Positions 1-10,039 are shown, numbered from the stretch's first letter. The stretch: DNA of 64,000 nucleotides from Microthrixaceae bacterium (GCA_027493675.1 JAOSKI010000006.1:23396-87395), one strand, 5' to 3'. Numbers and translations: made by a program. Notes: generated by a model from the sequence alone, not told the origin.

Positions 1-8
1 CGACCGGC

Positions 9-2126
9 TCACCGCATCTCCACCTCGGCGCGCTTGGCGGCCTGATCCTCGATCAGCTCATGGGCGTCCTGGCCACCGGCGCTCGACGCCAACTTCGTCC
101 AAGTGTCGTCGATCTGCGCCCACGCCAACTTGTCGTCGCCGAACAACACGTCGAGGGTGTCGTCGATCCGGGCCTGGAGCGTCGGGTCGGTGATCGGCAC
201 CACCGCCTCCACGCGGCGGTCCAGGTTGCGGGGCATCAAGTCCGCCGAACCGATGTAGTGCACCGGCACGCCCTCACCGCCACCGTTGGCGAACCGGTAG
301 ACACGCGAGTGCTCGAGGTAACGACCGACGATGCTGCGCACCTTGATCCGTTCCGAGAGCCCGTCGACCTGAGGACGGATGCACGAGATCCCACGCACGA
401 TCAGGTCCACCCTCACCCCGTCGGCCGACGCCGAGTACAGCTCGTCGACCATGTCGGGATCCACCAGGCTGTTCATCTTCATCACCACGTGACCCTTGTC
501 CCCGAAGCGGCGTTCGTTGCGGATCAACTCGGTGAGCCGGGGCCGCAACGTGTGGGGTGCCACCAGGAGCTTCTCGTATTCGACGTCACGCGCGTAGCCG
601 GTCAGGTAGTTGAACAGCTGGGTCAGGTCCGAGCCGAGCGCCGGATCGCGGGTGAGCAGCCCGAAGTCCTCGTAGAGCCGCGCTGTCTTGGAGTTGTAGT
701 TGCCCGTGCCCACATGGCAGTAGCGCGTCACGCCGGCGCCCTCCTCACGCACCACCAGGCAGGTCTTGGTGTGCGTCTTGAGCCCGACCATTCCGTACAC
801 GACGTGCACCCCGGCGCGCTCGAGGCGTCGCGCCCATTCGATGTTGTTCTCCTCGTCGAAGCGGGCCTTCAGCTCCACGAGCGCCACGACCTGCTTGCCG
901 CGTTCGGCAGCCTTGATCAGGGACGCCACGATCGGGCTGTCACCGGAGGTGCGATACAGCGTGAGCTTGATGGTCAGCACCCGGGAGTCCTCCGCCGCCT
1001 GGTGGATGAACTCCTCCACCGAGGACGCGAAGCTGTCGTAGGGATGGTGCACGAGGAGGTCGCCTTCGGAGATCACCTTGAAGATGCTCTTCTTGGAATC
1101 CTCCTCGTCAGGCTGCAACCTCCGTTGGGTCACCGGCTGGAACGGTTCGTACTTGAGCTCGTCGCGGCTCATCGCGTAGACCGACCACAGTCCGTCGAGG
1201 GAGATCGGCGCCGCGTGCGCGAACACGTCGTGGTGGTCGAGCTCCAGCTCCTCACGGATCAACTCGAGGGACTCGGTGGAGATGTCGTCCTCCACCTCGA
1301 GCCGCACCGCCTTGCCGAAGCGGCGGCGACGTAGCTCCATCTCGATCGCAGCCAGCAGGTCGTCGGCCTCCTCCTCCTCCACGGTGAGATCCGCGTTGCG
1401 GGTGACGCGGAACGCGACGCTGTCGGTCACCTCCATCCCTGGGAACAGCTCGTCGAGGTGTTCCGCGATCACCTGCTCCACCGGGACGAACCGCTCGCCA
1501 TCGGGCATCACCACGAAGCGGGGCAGTAGCGACGGCACCTTCACCCGTGCGAAACGACGCTCCGAGGTGACCGGATCGCGCACCAACACACCCAGGTTGA
1601 GCGACAGGCTCGAGATGTACGGGAAGGGATGCCCCGGATCGACCGCCAGTGGTGTGAGCACCGGGAAGATCCGCGTGGAGAACTCGCCTGCGAGCCACTC
1701 CCGATCGTCGTCGTCCAGCTGGCTCCAGGTGGAGAACCTGATCCCGGCCTCGGCGAGGTCACCGCACACCGGGCCGAGGAAGATCTCGTCAGCGCGGCGC
1801 ATGAGGTCCGATGCCCGCTCGTTGATCGCCTCGAGCTGCTCCTCGGGAGTCGCACCGTCGGGCGTGCGTGTGCGGACACCGGCAGCCACCTGGTCCTTCA
1901 GGCCGGCCACACGAACCTGGAAGAACTCGTCGAGGTTCTGACTGAAGATGGCGAGGAACTTGACCCGCTCGAGCAACGGAGTCGAATCGGATGCCGCGAG
2001 TGCCAGGACACGGGCGTTGAACTCGAGCCAGGAGAGCTCACGGTTCAGGTAACGCGCCCCGTCGGAACCGCTCGCCTCTCCCTCGGAGCCTGCACTGCGT
2101 CTGTCCACCGTCGTCGCGTCCTGCAC
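9..2126 (-). CDS. ppk1: Polyphosphate kinase 1
   Basis: This cytoplasmic or membrane-associated enzyme reversibly transfers the ATP gamma-phosphate onto polyphosphate chains. The 705-residue frame is uninterrupted and of normal length for the family. The N-terminal domain opens with YLNRELSWLEFNARVL and NLDEFFQVRVAGL, typical of PPK1. The C-terminal phospholipase-D-like half carries GLKTHTKTCLVV and the CHVGTGNYNSKTARLYED block, whose histidine is the expected autophosphorylation site. The start is ATG, with nothing convincing further upstream. The gene is the last of a minus-strand run at the window edge, so downstream partners (often phoU or mutT-type genes) are not visible. Function is certain at family level. 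Confidence 0.97.
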   Translation of the reverse strand: MQDATTVDRRSAGSEGEASGSDGARYLNRELSWLEFNARVLALAASDSTPLLERVKFLAIFSQNLDEFFQVRVAGLKDQVAAGVRTRTPDGATPEEQLEAINERASDLMRRADEIFLGPVCGDLAEAGIRFSTWSQLDDDDREWLAGEFSTRIFPVLTPLAVDPGHPFPYISSLSLNLGVLVRDPVTSERRFARVKVPSLLPRFVVMPDGERFVPVEQVIAEHLDELFPGMEVTDSVAFRVTRNADLTVEEEEADDLLAAIEMELRRRRFGKAVRLEVEDDISTESLELIREELELDHHDVFAHAAPISLDGLWSVYAMSRDELKYEPFQPVTQRRLQPDEEDSKKSIFKVISEGDLLVHHPYDSFASSVEEFIHQAAEDSRVLTIKLTLYRTSGDSPIVASLIKAAERGKQVVALVELKARFDEENNIEWARRLERAGVHVVYGMVGLKTHTKTCLVVREEGAGVTRYCHVGTGNYNSKTARLYEDFGLLTRDPALGSDLTQLFNYLTGYARDVEYEKLLVAPHTLRPRLTELIRNERRFGDKGHVVMKMNSLVDPDMVDELYSASADGVRVDLIVRGISCIRPQVDGLSERIKVRSIVGRYLEHSRVYRFANGGGEGVPVHYIGSADLMPRNLDRRVEAVVPITDPTLQARIDDTLDVLFGDDKLAWAQIDDTWTKLASSAGGQDAHELIEDQAAKRAEVEMR

Positions 2127-2235
2127 GGTCCCATCCTATGAGCACGCGATGCGCTCCGCTCCGGCACAGGCGCAATTCGACGAGACGATTCCTGGTTGGC
2201 CGATCGGCTGGTAGGTCGGGCCTACCGCTCGGGGC

Positions 2236-2532
2236 CTACCGCGCGGAGGAAGGGGCTTGCTCCTCCATGCCGGTGTCCCAGATCACATCGATGCGCTCGC
2301 TCTCCGCGTCACGATTGACACGGTCACGGTTGCGACGGAACTGGGGATCGTGCGGGGGCAGGAGAAGGAGGCGTGCCATCACCCGCGTGCGGAACGCCTC
2401 CACGAGCTCGGGATCACCGTCGTCGGAGCCGATCTCCCAGTGGGGAGCCACCGGCCCCGTGTAGGTGATGTGAACAGTTGCCACGGGAGGAAGGTGTTCC
2501 TCGCCCTCGAGATGTGTCGCGTCCTGGGACAT
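2236..2532 (-). CDS. Hypothetical protein, about 98 aa
   Basis: I do not recognise this protein. The frame is open and begins MSQDATHLEGEEHLPP. A longer start 18 codons upstream is possible but gives a Ser-rich low-complexity leader. The sequence is acidic with a central stretch, HITYTGPVAPHWEIG, that could form a beta strand, then a basic helix-like part. There is no signal peptide or membrane segment. It lies between the protease gene and ppk1, all on the minus strand, and could be co-transcribed with ppk1. The codon pattern looks coding, but no family can be named. Confidence 0.5.
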   Translation of the reverse strand: MSQDATHLEGEEHLPPVATVHITYTGPVAPHWEIGSDDGDPELVEAFRTRVMARLLLLPPHDPQFRRNRDRVNRDAESERIDVIWDTGMEEQAPSSAR

Positions 2533-2664
2533 CCACCACACGCTAGACGACCGACCCGATCCGGCTACAGCAGACGAGGATGCCAAGCTCTGGAGATCGA
2601 CAACCGGAGTGGCCGGACGACGACGACAGCGGCGTGAACCGGACCAAGCTCTCCTCGGCGGTCC

Positions 2665-4101
2665 TCAGTTTCTGCCCAGCGTCGCCTCGATCGAGGTCTC
2701 CTCGCCCTCCCGCTCGACGAGGATCACCACGGAGTCGCCGGGATCCTTGGCGCGCACCGCCTGGCTGACGTCGGTGGAGTTGCGGATCACCTTCCCGTCG
2801 AGCTCCACGATGACGTCGCCGGGCAGCATCCCGGCGGCCTCGGCGCCCGAACCGGAGTCCACATCCTGCACGAACGCCCCCGAGGTGGCAGTCACACCGA
2901 AGCGTTGCGCCACCTGGTTGTCGATGCGGCTCACATCCAGGGTCCTCACCCCGAGCACCGCGCGCTCCTTCTCCGCATCCCTGCCGGCCTTCAAGTCGTC
3001 GATCAGCTCGCGGATCGAGTCGATCTCGAGCGCGAACCCGATGTTCTGGGCGTCGGCGAGGATCGCGGTGTTCACGCCGACCACCTGACCCTCGCGTTGA
3101 CCAGCGGCCCTCCCGAGTTGCCGGGGGTTGATGGCCGCATCGGTCTGGATCAGGTCGTCGAGCACCGTGCCGTCGTCGGCCTGGATGGACCGACCCGTCT
3201 GGGAGACGATCCCGAGGGTCACACTCGGCTCTGCGCCGAGGTTGAGGGCGTTGCCGATCGCAACAACCTCGTCGCCCACGAGAAGGTCGTCCGATGAGCC
3301 CAGCTCGGCCGGCACCACCGCGCCCTCCAGCCCCTCTGCCTTCACCAGCGCCACGTCCGACTCAGGTGCGGCTCCGATCAGGCGGGCGTCGGCCGTCTGG
3401 CCGTCGGCGAAGTCAACCTGGATGCTCTCGGCACCGCTGACGACGTGCGCGTTGGTGAGGACCAGCCCGTCCTCGCTCAACACGATGCCCGATCCTGCTG
3501 CCTCACCCTGACGGGTTCCCGTGTGGATCGAGACCACCGACGGCTGCACCTTGTCGAGGAGCGCCCGGATGTCGAGCTCCTCACCGCTGATCGCGTTGGA
3601 ACCACGGGACGGGGTCGACGTCTGTTGCGCCCCGACGACGGAGGTGGGCTCGTCGCGGATCGTCATGGCAGCCGCGGTGATGCCACCGGCGACGATCGCA
3701 CCGACCAGGCCTCCCACGAGAGCCGCGCGGACACCACCGCCTCGGCGACCGTCTCCCCGTTCACCCGGTCCGTGTGCTCCGGGCGTCCCGCCGATGGGAG
3801 GAGGTCCGGAGCCGAGCTGACCCTGCACCAACTGCCCTGTGGGCGCATACCCTCCGGCGGGAGGACCGGGAGGCAACGGCATGCCCTGGTTGACCGCGCC
3901 CGGGCTGTGCCAGGGAGTCGTACCACCCACCGTTGGTGCGGTCGAGGGCGGCCAGGGGTGCCCCGGGTCCCGTGGTGCGGTCGGAGGCATCGACGGCTGA
4001 GCGGTCGGTGGGGACGTCGGCGGCACTACATGTGCAGTGCCCCGGTCGGTCGTGCCCTGACCCGGTGCGCTGCCAGGTGCGGGTGCGGGTGTGTCTGTCA
4101 T
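2665..4101 (-). CDS. HtrA/DegP-like membrane-anchored serine protease with PDZ domain
   Basis: Probable envelope quality-control protease. The order is a Pro/Gly-rich cytoplasmic N-terminus (about 120 residues), one membrane helix (AALVGGLVGAIVAGG), a trypsin-like domain and a C-terminal PDZ domain (LGVRTLDV to VILVEREG). The catalytic His (LTNAHVVSG) and Asp (PESDVALVKAE) are present. The segment that should read INPGNSGGPLVN instead reads INPRQLGRAAGQ. An extra base in the G run at 3123-3127 and a missing base near 3092-3095 put about ten codons out of frame and remove the catalytic Ser. Correcting both restores the motif. The ATG at 4101 is chosen because a GGAG lies 8 nt upstream; an in-frame ATG at 4119 is the alternative. 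Confidence 0.9.
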   Translation of the reverse strand: MTDTPAPAPGSAPGQGTTDRGTAHVVPPTSPPTAQPSMPPTAPRDPGHPWPPSTAPTVGGTTPWHSPGAVNQGMPLPPGPPAGGYAPTGQLVQGQLGSGPPPIGGTPGAHGPGERGDGRRGGGVRAALVGGLVGAIVAGGITAAAMTIRDEPTSVVGAQQTSTPSRGSNAISGEELDIRALLDKVQPSVVSIHTGTRQGEAAGSGIVLSEDGLVLTNAHVVSGAESIQVDFADGQTADARLIGAAPESDVALVKAEGLEGAVVPAELGSSDDLLVGDEVVAIGNALNLGAEPSVTLGIVSQTGRSIQADDGTVLDDLIQTDAAINPRQLGRAAGQREGQVVGVNTAILADAQNIGFALEIDSIRELIDDLKAGRDAEKERAVLGVRTLDVSRIDNQVAQRFGVTATSGAFVQDVDSGSGAEAAGMLPGDVIVELDGKVIRNSTDVSQAVRAKDPGDSVVILVEREGEETSIEATLGRN

Positions 4102-4327
4102 CGATTGGTCTCCGTACATCCGTCGAGTATGCGCCCGATGGCGATTTCAGCACCGGTCACCCCCGTGGCGTTCCCGGAGAGCGCTCTCAGAGCTGTGCCG
4201 GGAACCGGGTAGTAGTACCCACCGGGAACCACCATCGAACCGATTCTGCTGATGTAGGTCTCAGTTGTTGTGGAATTATTAGGCTCTGCTGGAACAAATC
4301 GCCATCCCGAAGCGTCATATTTGGTCT

Positions 4328-4593
4328 ATGGATACTTCCGCGGATACCAAATGGATGGCCGAGGGGAACTGCGCCCACAAGGCGCCGTCGCTGTTCTTCC
4401 CCCTCCGACGGTGTGGGTGTGGAGAAGGCCAAGGCAGTCTGCGAGGGTGTCCGGTAGCCACCCAGTGCCTTGAGTACGCGATCGAGAACCGGATCGACCA
4501 CGGCGTCTGGGGCGGCACCTCCGAGCGACAACGTCGCCGCATCATCCCGCACGAGCAGCAGCTGCAGCAGAACCGGTTCTGCTGCCGAACTGA
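4328..4593 (+). CDS. WhiB-family iron-sulphur regulator (frame broken)
   Basis: Small actinobacterial redox/NO-sensing transcription factor that holds a 4Fe-4S cluster on four cysteines. The frame starts MDTSADTKWMAEGNCAHKAP. It slips at the C run 4399-4403 (one C too many) and is restored by a missing T near 4448. Between these, the alternative frame reads FPSDGVGVEKAKAVCEG, so correction gives the standard C...CxxC...C spacing. GVWGGTSERQRRR is the family turn and basic tail. In the uncorrected frame the ORF would run to 4798 into tatA. One more single-base correction near 4540 would stop it at 4593 after an Ala-rich tail like that of the second WhiB in this window. It is transcribed divergently from the protease gene. 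Confidence 0.8.
4564..4585. terminator. 22-bp perfect palindrome after whiB
   Basis: The arms GCAGCAGAACC and GGTTCTGCTGC abut with no spacer. The palindrome sits at the likely 3' end of the whiB gene and before the convergent tatA gene. No T run follows on either strand, so a terminator role is inferred from position only. Short repeats of GCCGTCTGTC follow at about 4603-4635. Confidence 0.4.
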
Positions 4594-4710
4594 CCGTCTG
4601 TCGAGCCGTCTGTCAGCAAGCCGTCTGTCAGGCCGACGTTCTTCAATCGGACGCCTTCGATCGGACGCGTCACCCAGGTTGAGCGCGAACACGTCCCAAA
4701 GGCGATCGGA

Positions 4711-4896
4711 TCAGGCTTTTTCGGTTGCTTCGGGTTCGATCTCGGCGGTCTCGTCACCCTTGCGGTTCTCGGAGAGTCCCTTCTTGAACTCGTTCTGAGC
4801 CTGTCCCAGGTTCTTCGCGAGCTTCGGGATCTGTGATCCTCCGAAGAGCACCAAGGCCACGATCACCACGATCAGCCATTCGTTGCCACTGAACAT
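4711..4896 (-). CDS. tatA: Sec-independent translocase subunit TatA/E
   Basis: Pore-forming subunit of the twin-arginine export pathway in the cytoplasmic membrane. The 61-residue product is of typical size. It has one N-terminal hydrophobic helix (WLIVVIVALVLFGG) with the conserved FG hinge, an amphipathic helix (KLAKNLGQAQNEFKKG) and an acidic tail ending EATEKA. The frame is intact. tatB and tatC are not in the window, as is common in actinobacteria. Tat cargo is plausible here because the DyP peroxidase near 58 kb and the intradiol dioxygenase near 48 kb carry twin-arginine-like signals. Confidence 0.95.
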   Translation of the reverse strand: MFSGNEWLIVVIVALVLFGGSQIPKLAKNLGQAQNEFKKGLSENRKGDETAEIEPEATEKA

Positions 4897-5071
4897 GCCC
4901 AGAAGCGTACCCGAGGATCACGCGGTTGCCCATGTCGCCTGTCCGGCAACGCTCCCAGCGCCTTGTCGATCCCAAGGCCTGAGCATCCCGTGAGCCAGGC
5001 CGGCCCCGGAGGACGCAGACCCGGGCCTGCGAACCGGTCCCTGGCTCCGGTGCTCGGATAGCGTCGCTGCG

Positions 5072-5771
5072 GTGGAGGAGTCACGCACCCTGAGCCAGGC
5101 GACGGCACGCTCCCGGGGGTTGCGGGCTCGTAGGGCGTTGGGTGCGGACTCCAGATCGGCTGCGTCGGATGCGATCGCCTCTGCGCTCGTGGAACTGCCG
5201 GGCTTCGCCACCGTACGCACCGTTGCGGGCTACTGGCCCAACACGGACGAGGTGGATCTGGTTGCGCTGTGGAGGCACCTTGTTGCGTCCGGAGTCCACG
5301 TAGTGCCTGCCTCGGATCGGTCCTCAGGGGACCACGTCGATGGACTTCGTGCGCTGGGATCCAACCGAGAGCATGACCACGAACCGCTACGGCATCCCTG
5401 AACCGTCGGGGCCTCCCAGTTCTCTCGACGACCTTGACGTCGTCGTGCTCCCGTGCAGCGCGATCGACGACGCCGGGACCCGCGTCGGCATGGGTGCAGG
5501 CTTCTATGACCGGGCGCTGACGCCCCTCGTCGGAACCCCGGCAGCCACAACCGGGTCCGCCACGCAATCCGCAGCGCCTCTGCCCGATGGGAATCGGACG
5601 GAGGCCGATCAGCCTCACCGCCATCGGGCACTGCTCATCGGAGTCGCCTTCGAATGCCAACGCGTACCCGACGACACCCGGATCATCGCTGCAGAGTGGG
5701 ACGTCGGCGTAGATCTGGTGGTCACCGAGTCGGCGACGATCGACACCACAAGGTGTGGGCCGCTCCGGTAG
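5072..5771 (+). CDS. 5-formyltetrahydrofolate cyclo-ligase (one frameshift)
   Basis: ATP-dependent conversion of 5-formyl-THF to 5,10-methenyl-THF in folate recycling. The N-terminal part (SRGLRARRALGADSR, then VAGYWPNTDEVD) and the C-terminal part (MDFVRWDP, NRYGIPEP, VVLPCSAIDDAGTRVGMG, GAGFYDRAL, WDVGVDLVVTE) match the family along its whole length. One extra G in the run 5328-5331 separates them; removing it joins SSGTTSMDFVRWDP smoothly. The GTG start is inferred from the position of the homologous region, and no strong Shine-Dalgarno is seen. It is convergent with the second whiB gene. Confidence 0.88.
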
Positions 5772-5780
5772 CCGGTTGCT

Positions 5781-6134
5781 TCAGGCGGTTCGTGTCTCCG
5801 CCGCTGCTGCACGGGCGAGGGCACGGGCTCGACGCAACCGGCGACGTTCGCGCTCGCTCAACCCGCCCCAGATACCGAACTTCTCACTATTCTCCAGCGC
5901 GTACTCGAGGCAGTCCTCGCGGACAACGCACGCCTGACAGACGGCTTTCGCCTCCTTGGTGGAGGCACCCCTTTCGGGGAAGAACAGGTCGGGATCGACA
6001 CCGAGGCAGTTGGCAAAGCCCTGCCAGTCCTCGGCGGGCTCGTCGCCCTGGAATCCGACCGGGTTTGCGGCACCTGTAGCGGTCGCCGAGACTGCTGGTG
6101 GGTTGTGGCTCATGGTCTGGATGCTCTGACTCAC
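5781..6134 (-). CDS. WhiB-family iron-sulphur regulator (intact)
   Basis: Second WhiB-type regulator, about 117 residues and uninterrupted. Four cysteines lie in FANCLG, AVCQAC and REDC, followed by the FGIWGGLSERERRRLRR turn and basic DNA-contacting region and an Ala/Arg-rich tail. A GGAGG sits 7 nt before a GTG at 6134, which I take as the start. An ATG at 6140 lies too close to it, and an ATG at 6110 is also possible. The spacing of the WhiB core resembles WhiB1/WhiB2-type proteins, but I cannot assign the paralogue. A 22-bp palindrome at 6285-6306 is a candidate control site. Confidence 0.92.
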   Translation of the reverse strand: MSQSIQTMSHNPPAVSATATGAANPVGFQGDEPAEDWQGFANCLGVDPDLFFPERGASTKEAKAVCQACVVREDCLEYALENSEKFGIWGGLSERERRRLRRARALARAAAAETRTA

Positions 6135-6284
6135 TTGCATTCCTCCCCCGCCCTCGGCTCTGGGGCTGTCCCCACCCCGTGGTCAAGGTGCGTGCTGTGG
6201 TGGTTCTCCATCGCCGAGGTGTCTCGAGGAAACGGACCCACGAGTTGCCGTTGGCGGAGATGTGGAACCACCCTTGTCGGGTGC

Positions 6285-6306
6285 CACCGTTGTAGTTACA
6301 ACGGTG
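6285..6306. promoter_or_regulatory. Perfect palindrome upstream of whiB (operator candidate)
   Basis: Ten-base arms CACCGTTGTA and TACAACGGTG flank a 2-nt centre. It lies in the 250-bp space between the whiB start and the end of the VWA gene, about 150 bp upstream of whiB. The short AT-rich centre and full symmetry fit a dimeric repressor site better than a terminator. The regulator is unknown. Confidence 0.45.
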
Positions 6307-6387
6307 TGATTCGCTATCCTTGCGCCTCTGAGCCTTCACGTCAAGAGGAACAACCACGTGGGCTCACCGCCCGCCAAGTGAGCGGCC

Positions 6388-8390
6388 TCAGCGCCGACCC
6401 TCGAGCAGCCTCCGACGCTGCTCCAGGAAGTCGACCAGCACGTAGTCGCCGAGGTTCTCCGGGCTCGTGAAGAACGCACGCCCCCGATTGAGCGAGGTGA
6501 GGTCCTCCACGAACCGCTGAAGCCCCGGGTCGGGATCCAACATGAAGGTGTTGATGCGGATGTCCTCGCGGGTGCAGCGCGCCACCTCCAACAGGGTTGC
6601 GTCGACGGTCTCGCGCACCGGCGGGTAGTGGAACTCCGGCTCACCCCACCGGTTGATGTGCGCAGTGGGCTCGCCGTCGGTGATCATGATGATCTGCTTG
6701 GTACCCGACTCCCGGGCCAGCATCCGACGCGACAACTGGAAGCCGTGTTGCATGTTGGTCCCGTACACGAAGTCCCAGCTCACCTCGGGTAGCTGCTCGG
6801 CGGTGAGCACCCGGCCCACCTCGGAGAAGCCCACGAGCCCCATGAAGTCGCGTGGGTACTGCGTCGAGATGAGGCTGTGGAGTGCCATGGCCACCTTCTT
6901 GGCCGGAAGGAAGTTGTCACGCATCGGCATGGACAGCGACAGGTCGAGCATCAGCACGATGGACACCCTCACGGTCTGCTCGGCCTGCTCGATCTCGAAG
7001 TCCTCCGCAGACAGGGACACCGGAGACCCTCGCCGCGGACCACCGCGTTGCGGATGGTCCGGTTGATGTCGAGGTTGAACGGATCACCGTACTCGTAGGG
7101 CTTGGTCACATATGCCCGCTCATGACCCACGCCCAGGTCGTCGCGGCGGTGCCCGCCCAGGCGGTCGGCGTCGATCGAACCGAACAGCTCCGCCAGGGCG
7201 TTGCTCCCGAGACGCCGCAGACCCGCGGGGGTCAGTTCGAGGCGGCCTTCGGTCTGTTCGACCAAACCGGCCTCAGTAAGCAACCTCGTGATCTCGGCCA
7301 TGCGCTCAAGGCTCGCTGCCGGCTGGTCGCCGACCAACTCACGCACCCGTTCCAGGTCGATCTCGCTGAGCGCCCCGGGTTGGGGCGAACCTCGGAGCAT
7401 CTGCTCCATCTGGTCCAGATCGCCCAACTCACCCATCGCCTGCATTGCGCTCGCCATGTCGAGCGGATCGGCGCCTTCGAATGCGTACTCGCTCTCCCAT
7501 CCTGCATCGGGGAAGGCGTCACGCAGGTTGCGGCCGAGTTGCTCAGCCTGCCACTGCAGGTCCATGTCCTCGAGCAACAACTCGGAGAGCTGCTGCATCT
7601 GCGCCCGCTGCTCAGGCGTCATCGAGTTGTACATCGCCTGTGCGGCGGCCATGCGTTGCGCCATGATCTCCAGCAGCTCGTCGAGGGTCTGCGGATCCTC
7701 TCCGAAGAAGTCGCCGTAGGCTTCCATGAACGCAGCGAAGTCGGGCTCCTCGCCACGGGCGCGCTGCTCGAGCATCTCGTTGAGCGCCGCCATCATGTCC
7801 TTCATGCGGGCCATGTCGGCGGGTGACATGGCCTCGACGGCACCGGTGAGCCGGTCCACATACTGCGCCATGAGCTGTTCACGCAACCTCTCGGTGAGCT
7901 CGGCGAAGCGTCGTTCGGCCTCGGGCGAACAGAAGTCGTAGGCCTCGAGGCCCTTGACCTTTCCGGCCAGGTCGTCAGGCAGCATGTCGAGCTCGAGGTG
8001 GCGCTCATCGGTGGAGCGCCGCGACAACTCCCCGCGACGCTCGTCCCCCGAGGCCAGGTCCTCACGATGCTGCTGGTCGATTGCTTCGCGCTCGGCCTGC
8101 ACCACCTCCGCGAGCTCCTGGGAGATCTCGTCGTAGACGCCGCCGAGGTCGAACCGCTCCAAGGTGTCGGCACGCCGGTCATGGATCTGCTCGAGGATCT
8201 CACGCAAGCCCGCAATGCGTTCCCCGTTGCGATCCTGGAAGCCCTGCTGCATCATGCGCCGCAGTGCCGCGTTGACATCACCGTGGTACATCAGGTCGTC
8301 GGTTAGCTCGCTCAGCACGTCTAGGGCGTCGAACTCGAGGCCCTGCTGGGTGCCGTCCCTGGGGGAGTAGCGGAACCTCGGCCGGGCCAT
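6388..8390 (-). CDS. VWA-domain protein, partner of the magnesium-chelatase-like ATPase (one frameshift)
   Basis: About 667 residues. The N-terminal two thirds are helical and acidic, rich in Glu, Gln and Met (MARPRFRYSPRDGTQQGLEF onward), with no membrane segment. The C-terminal 200 residues form a von Willebrand A domain with an intact metal-ion site: DLSLSM supplies DxSxS and MITDGEPT the later Asp. A missing base near 7029-7031 splits the two parts (NAVVRGEG then VSLSAEDFEIEQ). Gene order and sequence match the mycobacterial Rv0959/Rv0958 pair, in which this protein works with an AAA ATPase as a MoxR/VWA-type chaperone or chelatase. The substrate is unknown. Confidence 0.85.
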
Positions 8391-8487
8391 GGACCGAGGC
8401 TACCGGCGCGATCCGCCCCCCGCTGGTCGGCCCCCAACCCCCAACCCCCGACCCCCAACCCCGGGGCCCCAACCCCGGGCCCCAACC

Positions 8488-8536
8488 CGTTCTGTGTCGC
8501 GTGCGTGGCGCTGCGCCACGCACGCGACACAGAACG
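8488..8536. repeat. Long perfect palindrome, family A copy 1
   Basis: 24-bp arms starting CGTTCTGTGTCGCGTGCG pair perfectly around a single base. It sits between two minus-strand genes and is preceded by a C-rich run of AACCCCC-type units (8417-8485). Two near relatives occur at 17902 and 19473. No T tract follows. Confidence 0.8.
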
Positions 8537-8564
8537 ACTGAGAGAGGACTGAATGGGAGTCGGA

Positions 8565-9961
8565 TCAGCGCGAGCGGTATTGCGCCCGACCGCCCACGGC
8601 ATCCTTGTTGAGCCGCTTCGAGAGGTGCAGGCCCTCGAGGACCAGTTCCACCGCGGAGGCGACCTCACCGGGGGTGGGTTCGGCACCGACGAGCTCGCTG
8701 ACCGGCCCACGCAAGGCTGGGATCGTCCCGAGCAGGCCCACGTAGTCGGCCGAGGCGATGTCCTCACCGGTCTCCACCGGCTCGGACCCGTCCAGCTCCT
8801 CGACCACGGCGGTGAGTTGCTCAGGGCTCACGCGTTCGCGGAACACCTCGAGGATCGCCGCACGGACCAGGTGATCCAGGATCTGGCCGTCACGACCCTC
8901 TTCGATCGACTCGATCTCCACCTTGCCGGCGGTGGACGCCGGCAGGGCCTCCAGATCGCACACCCGGGGCACGACTTCGTCGTCGCCGACCATGAGCGCA
9001 CGGCGAGCCGCGTTGGCGACCATCACCTCGTGGTTCGACACCGACAGCCGCACCGACACTCCGGAGCGCTGCGATATGTGGGCGCTCCCACGGGCCAGCT
9101 GCGACAACGTGGCAACCACCTCGACCATGTGGTCGGGCACCCGGACGGTCACACCCTCGGCCTCGAAGGGCCGTGCCTCCTGAGCGATGATCGCCACCTC
9201 GGTCTCGACGTCCAGCGGATAGTGGGTGCGCACCTGTGATCCGGAAGCGGTCCTTCAGAGGCGTGATGAGACGGCCGCGGTTCGTGTAGTCCTCCGGATT
9301 GGCCGAGGCCACGAGCAGCACGTCTAGAGGCAGGCGCACCTTGTAGCCGCGGATCTGCACGTCGCGCTCCTCGAGCACGTTCAACAACCCCACCTGTATG
9401 CGCTCGGCCAGGTCGGGCAGTTCGTTAATGGCGAAGATGCCCCGGTTCGTGCGGGGACGAGTCCGTAGTGCAACGTGAGCTCGTCGGAGAGATAGCGGCC
9501 CTCGGCGACCTTGATCGGATCCACCTCACCGATCAGATCCGCGATCGAGGTGTCGGGCGTGGCGAGCTTCTCGCCGAAGCGGAGGCTCCGGTGAAGCCAA
9601 GTGATCGGAGTGTCGCCACCCATCTCCTCTACGAGGCGACGTGCATGTGCCGACACGGGCGTAGGGATCATCGTTGATCTCAGAGCCCTCCACCACCGGC
9701 AACCACTCGTCCAACAACTCCACCAGGGCACGGATCATGCGGGTCTTCGCCTGGCCTCGCTCACCCAGGAAGATCACGTCGTGGCCGGCCAGGAGCGCGT
9801 TCTCGAGTTGGGGAAGACGGTGTCCTCGTAGCCCAGCACCTCCGGGAACAGTCGCTCACCGGCCCTGATGCGCTCGGCCGCGTTGCGGCGGATCTCGGTC
9901 TTGACCGGCACAGAGGACCAACCCGATGACCGCAGCTCCCCAGGGTGGTTGGTTTCGTCAT
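8565..9961 (-). CDS. Magnesium-chelatase-like AAA+ ATPase (several frameshifts)
   Basis: About 465 residues once joined. Readable blocks in order are: the start [28 protein letters not shown], whose GERGQAKT is the Walker A loop; [30 protein letters not shown] (Walker B); [38 protein letters not shown] (sensor 1); LKDRFR; and a C-terminal lid region to 8565. At least four single-base breaks lie between 9240 and 9850, several in C/G runs. Sequence and position beside the VWA gene match Rv0958 of mycobacteria. This is probably a MoxR-type ATPase acting with the VWA protein; true magnesium chelation for chlorophyll is very unlikely. Confidence 0.85.
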
Positions 9962-10039
9962 GGAGCGACCCTACCCAAGCCCGGAGGGCGGTCTGCCGCG
10001 CTCACCCGGTGGGTGAGCCAGCCGCGGCGCCACGACCTG

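Noticed and set aside
60..1334. Long plus-strand open frame opposite polyphosphate kinase
   Set aside because: It is antisense to a complete PPK1, is rich in His/Arg/Val as shadow frames of GC-rich genes are, and has no recognisable motif.
8488..8536. Rho-independent terminator call for the 49-bp palindromes
   Set aside because: No T run follows on either strand and the arms are far longer than needed, so I list them as repeats.
6969..9961. Chlorophyll/cobalamin magnesium or cobalt chelatase
   Set aside because: Sequence and order fit the MoxR/VWA-type Rv0958/Rv0959 pair, and no tetrapyrrole gene is nearby.
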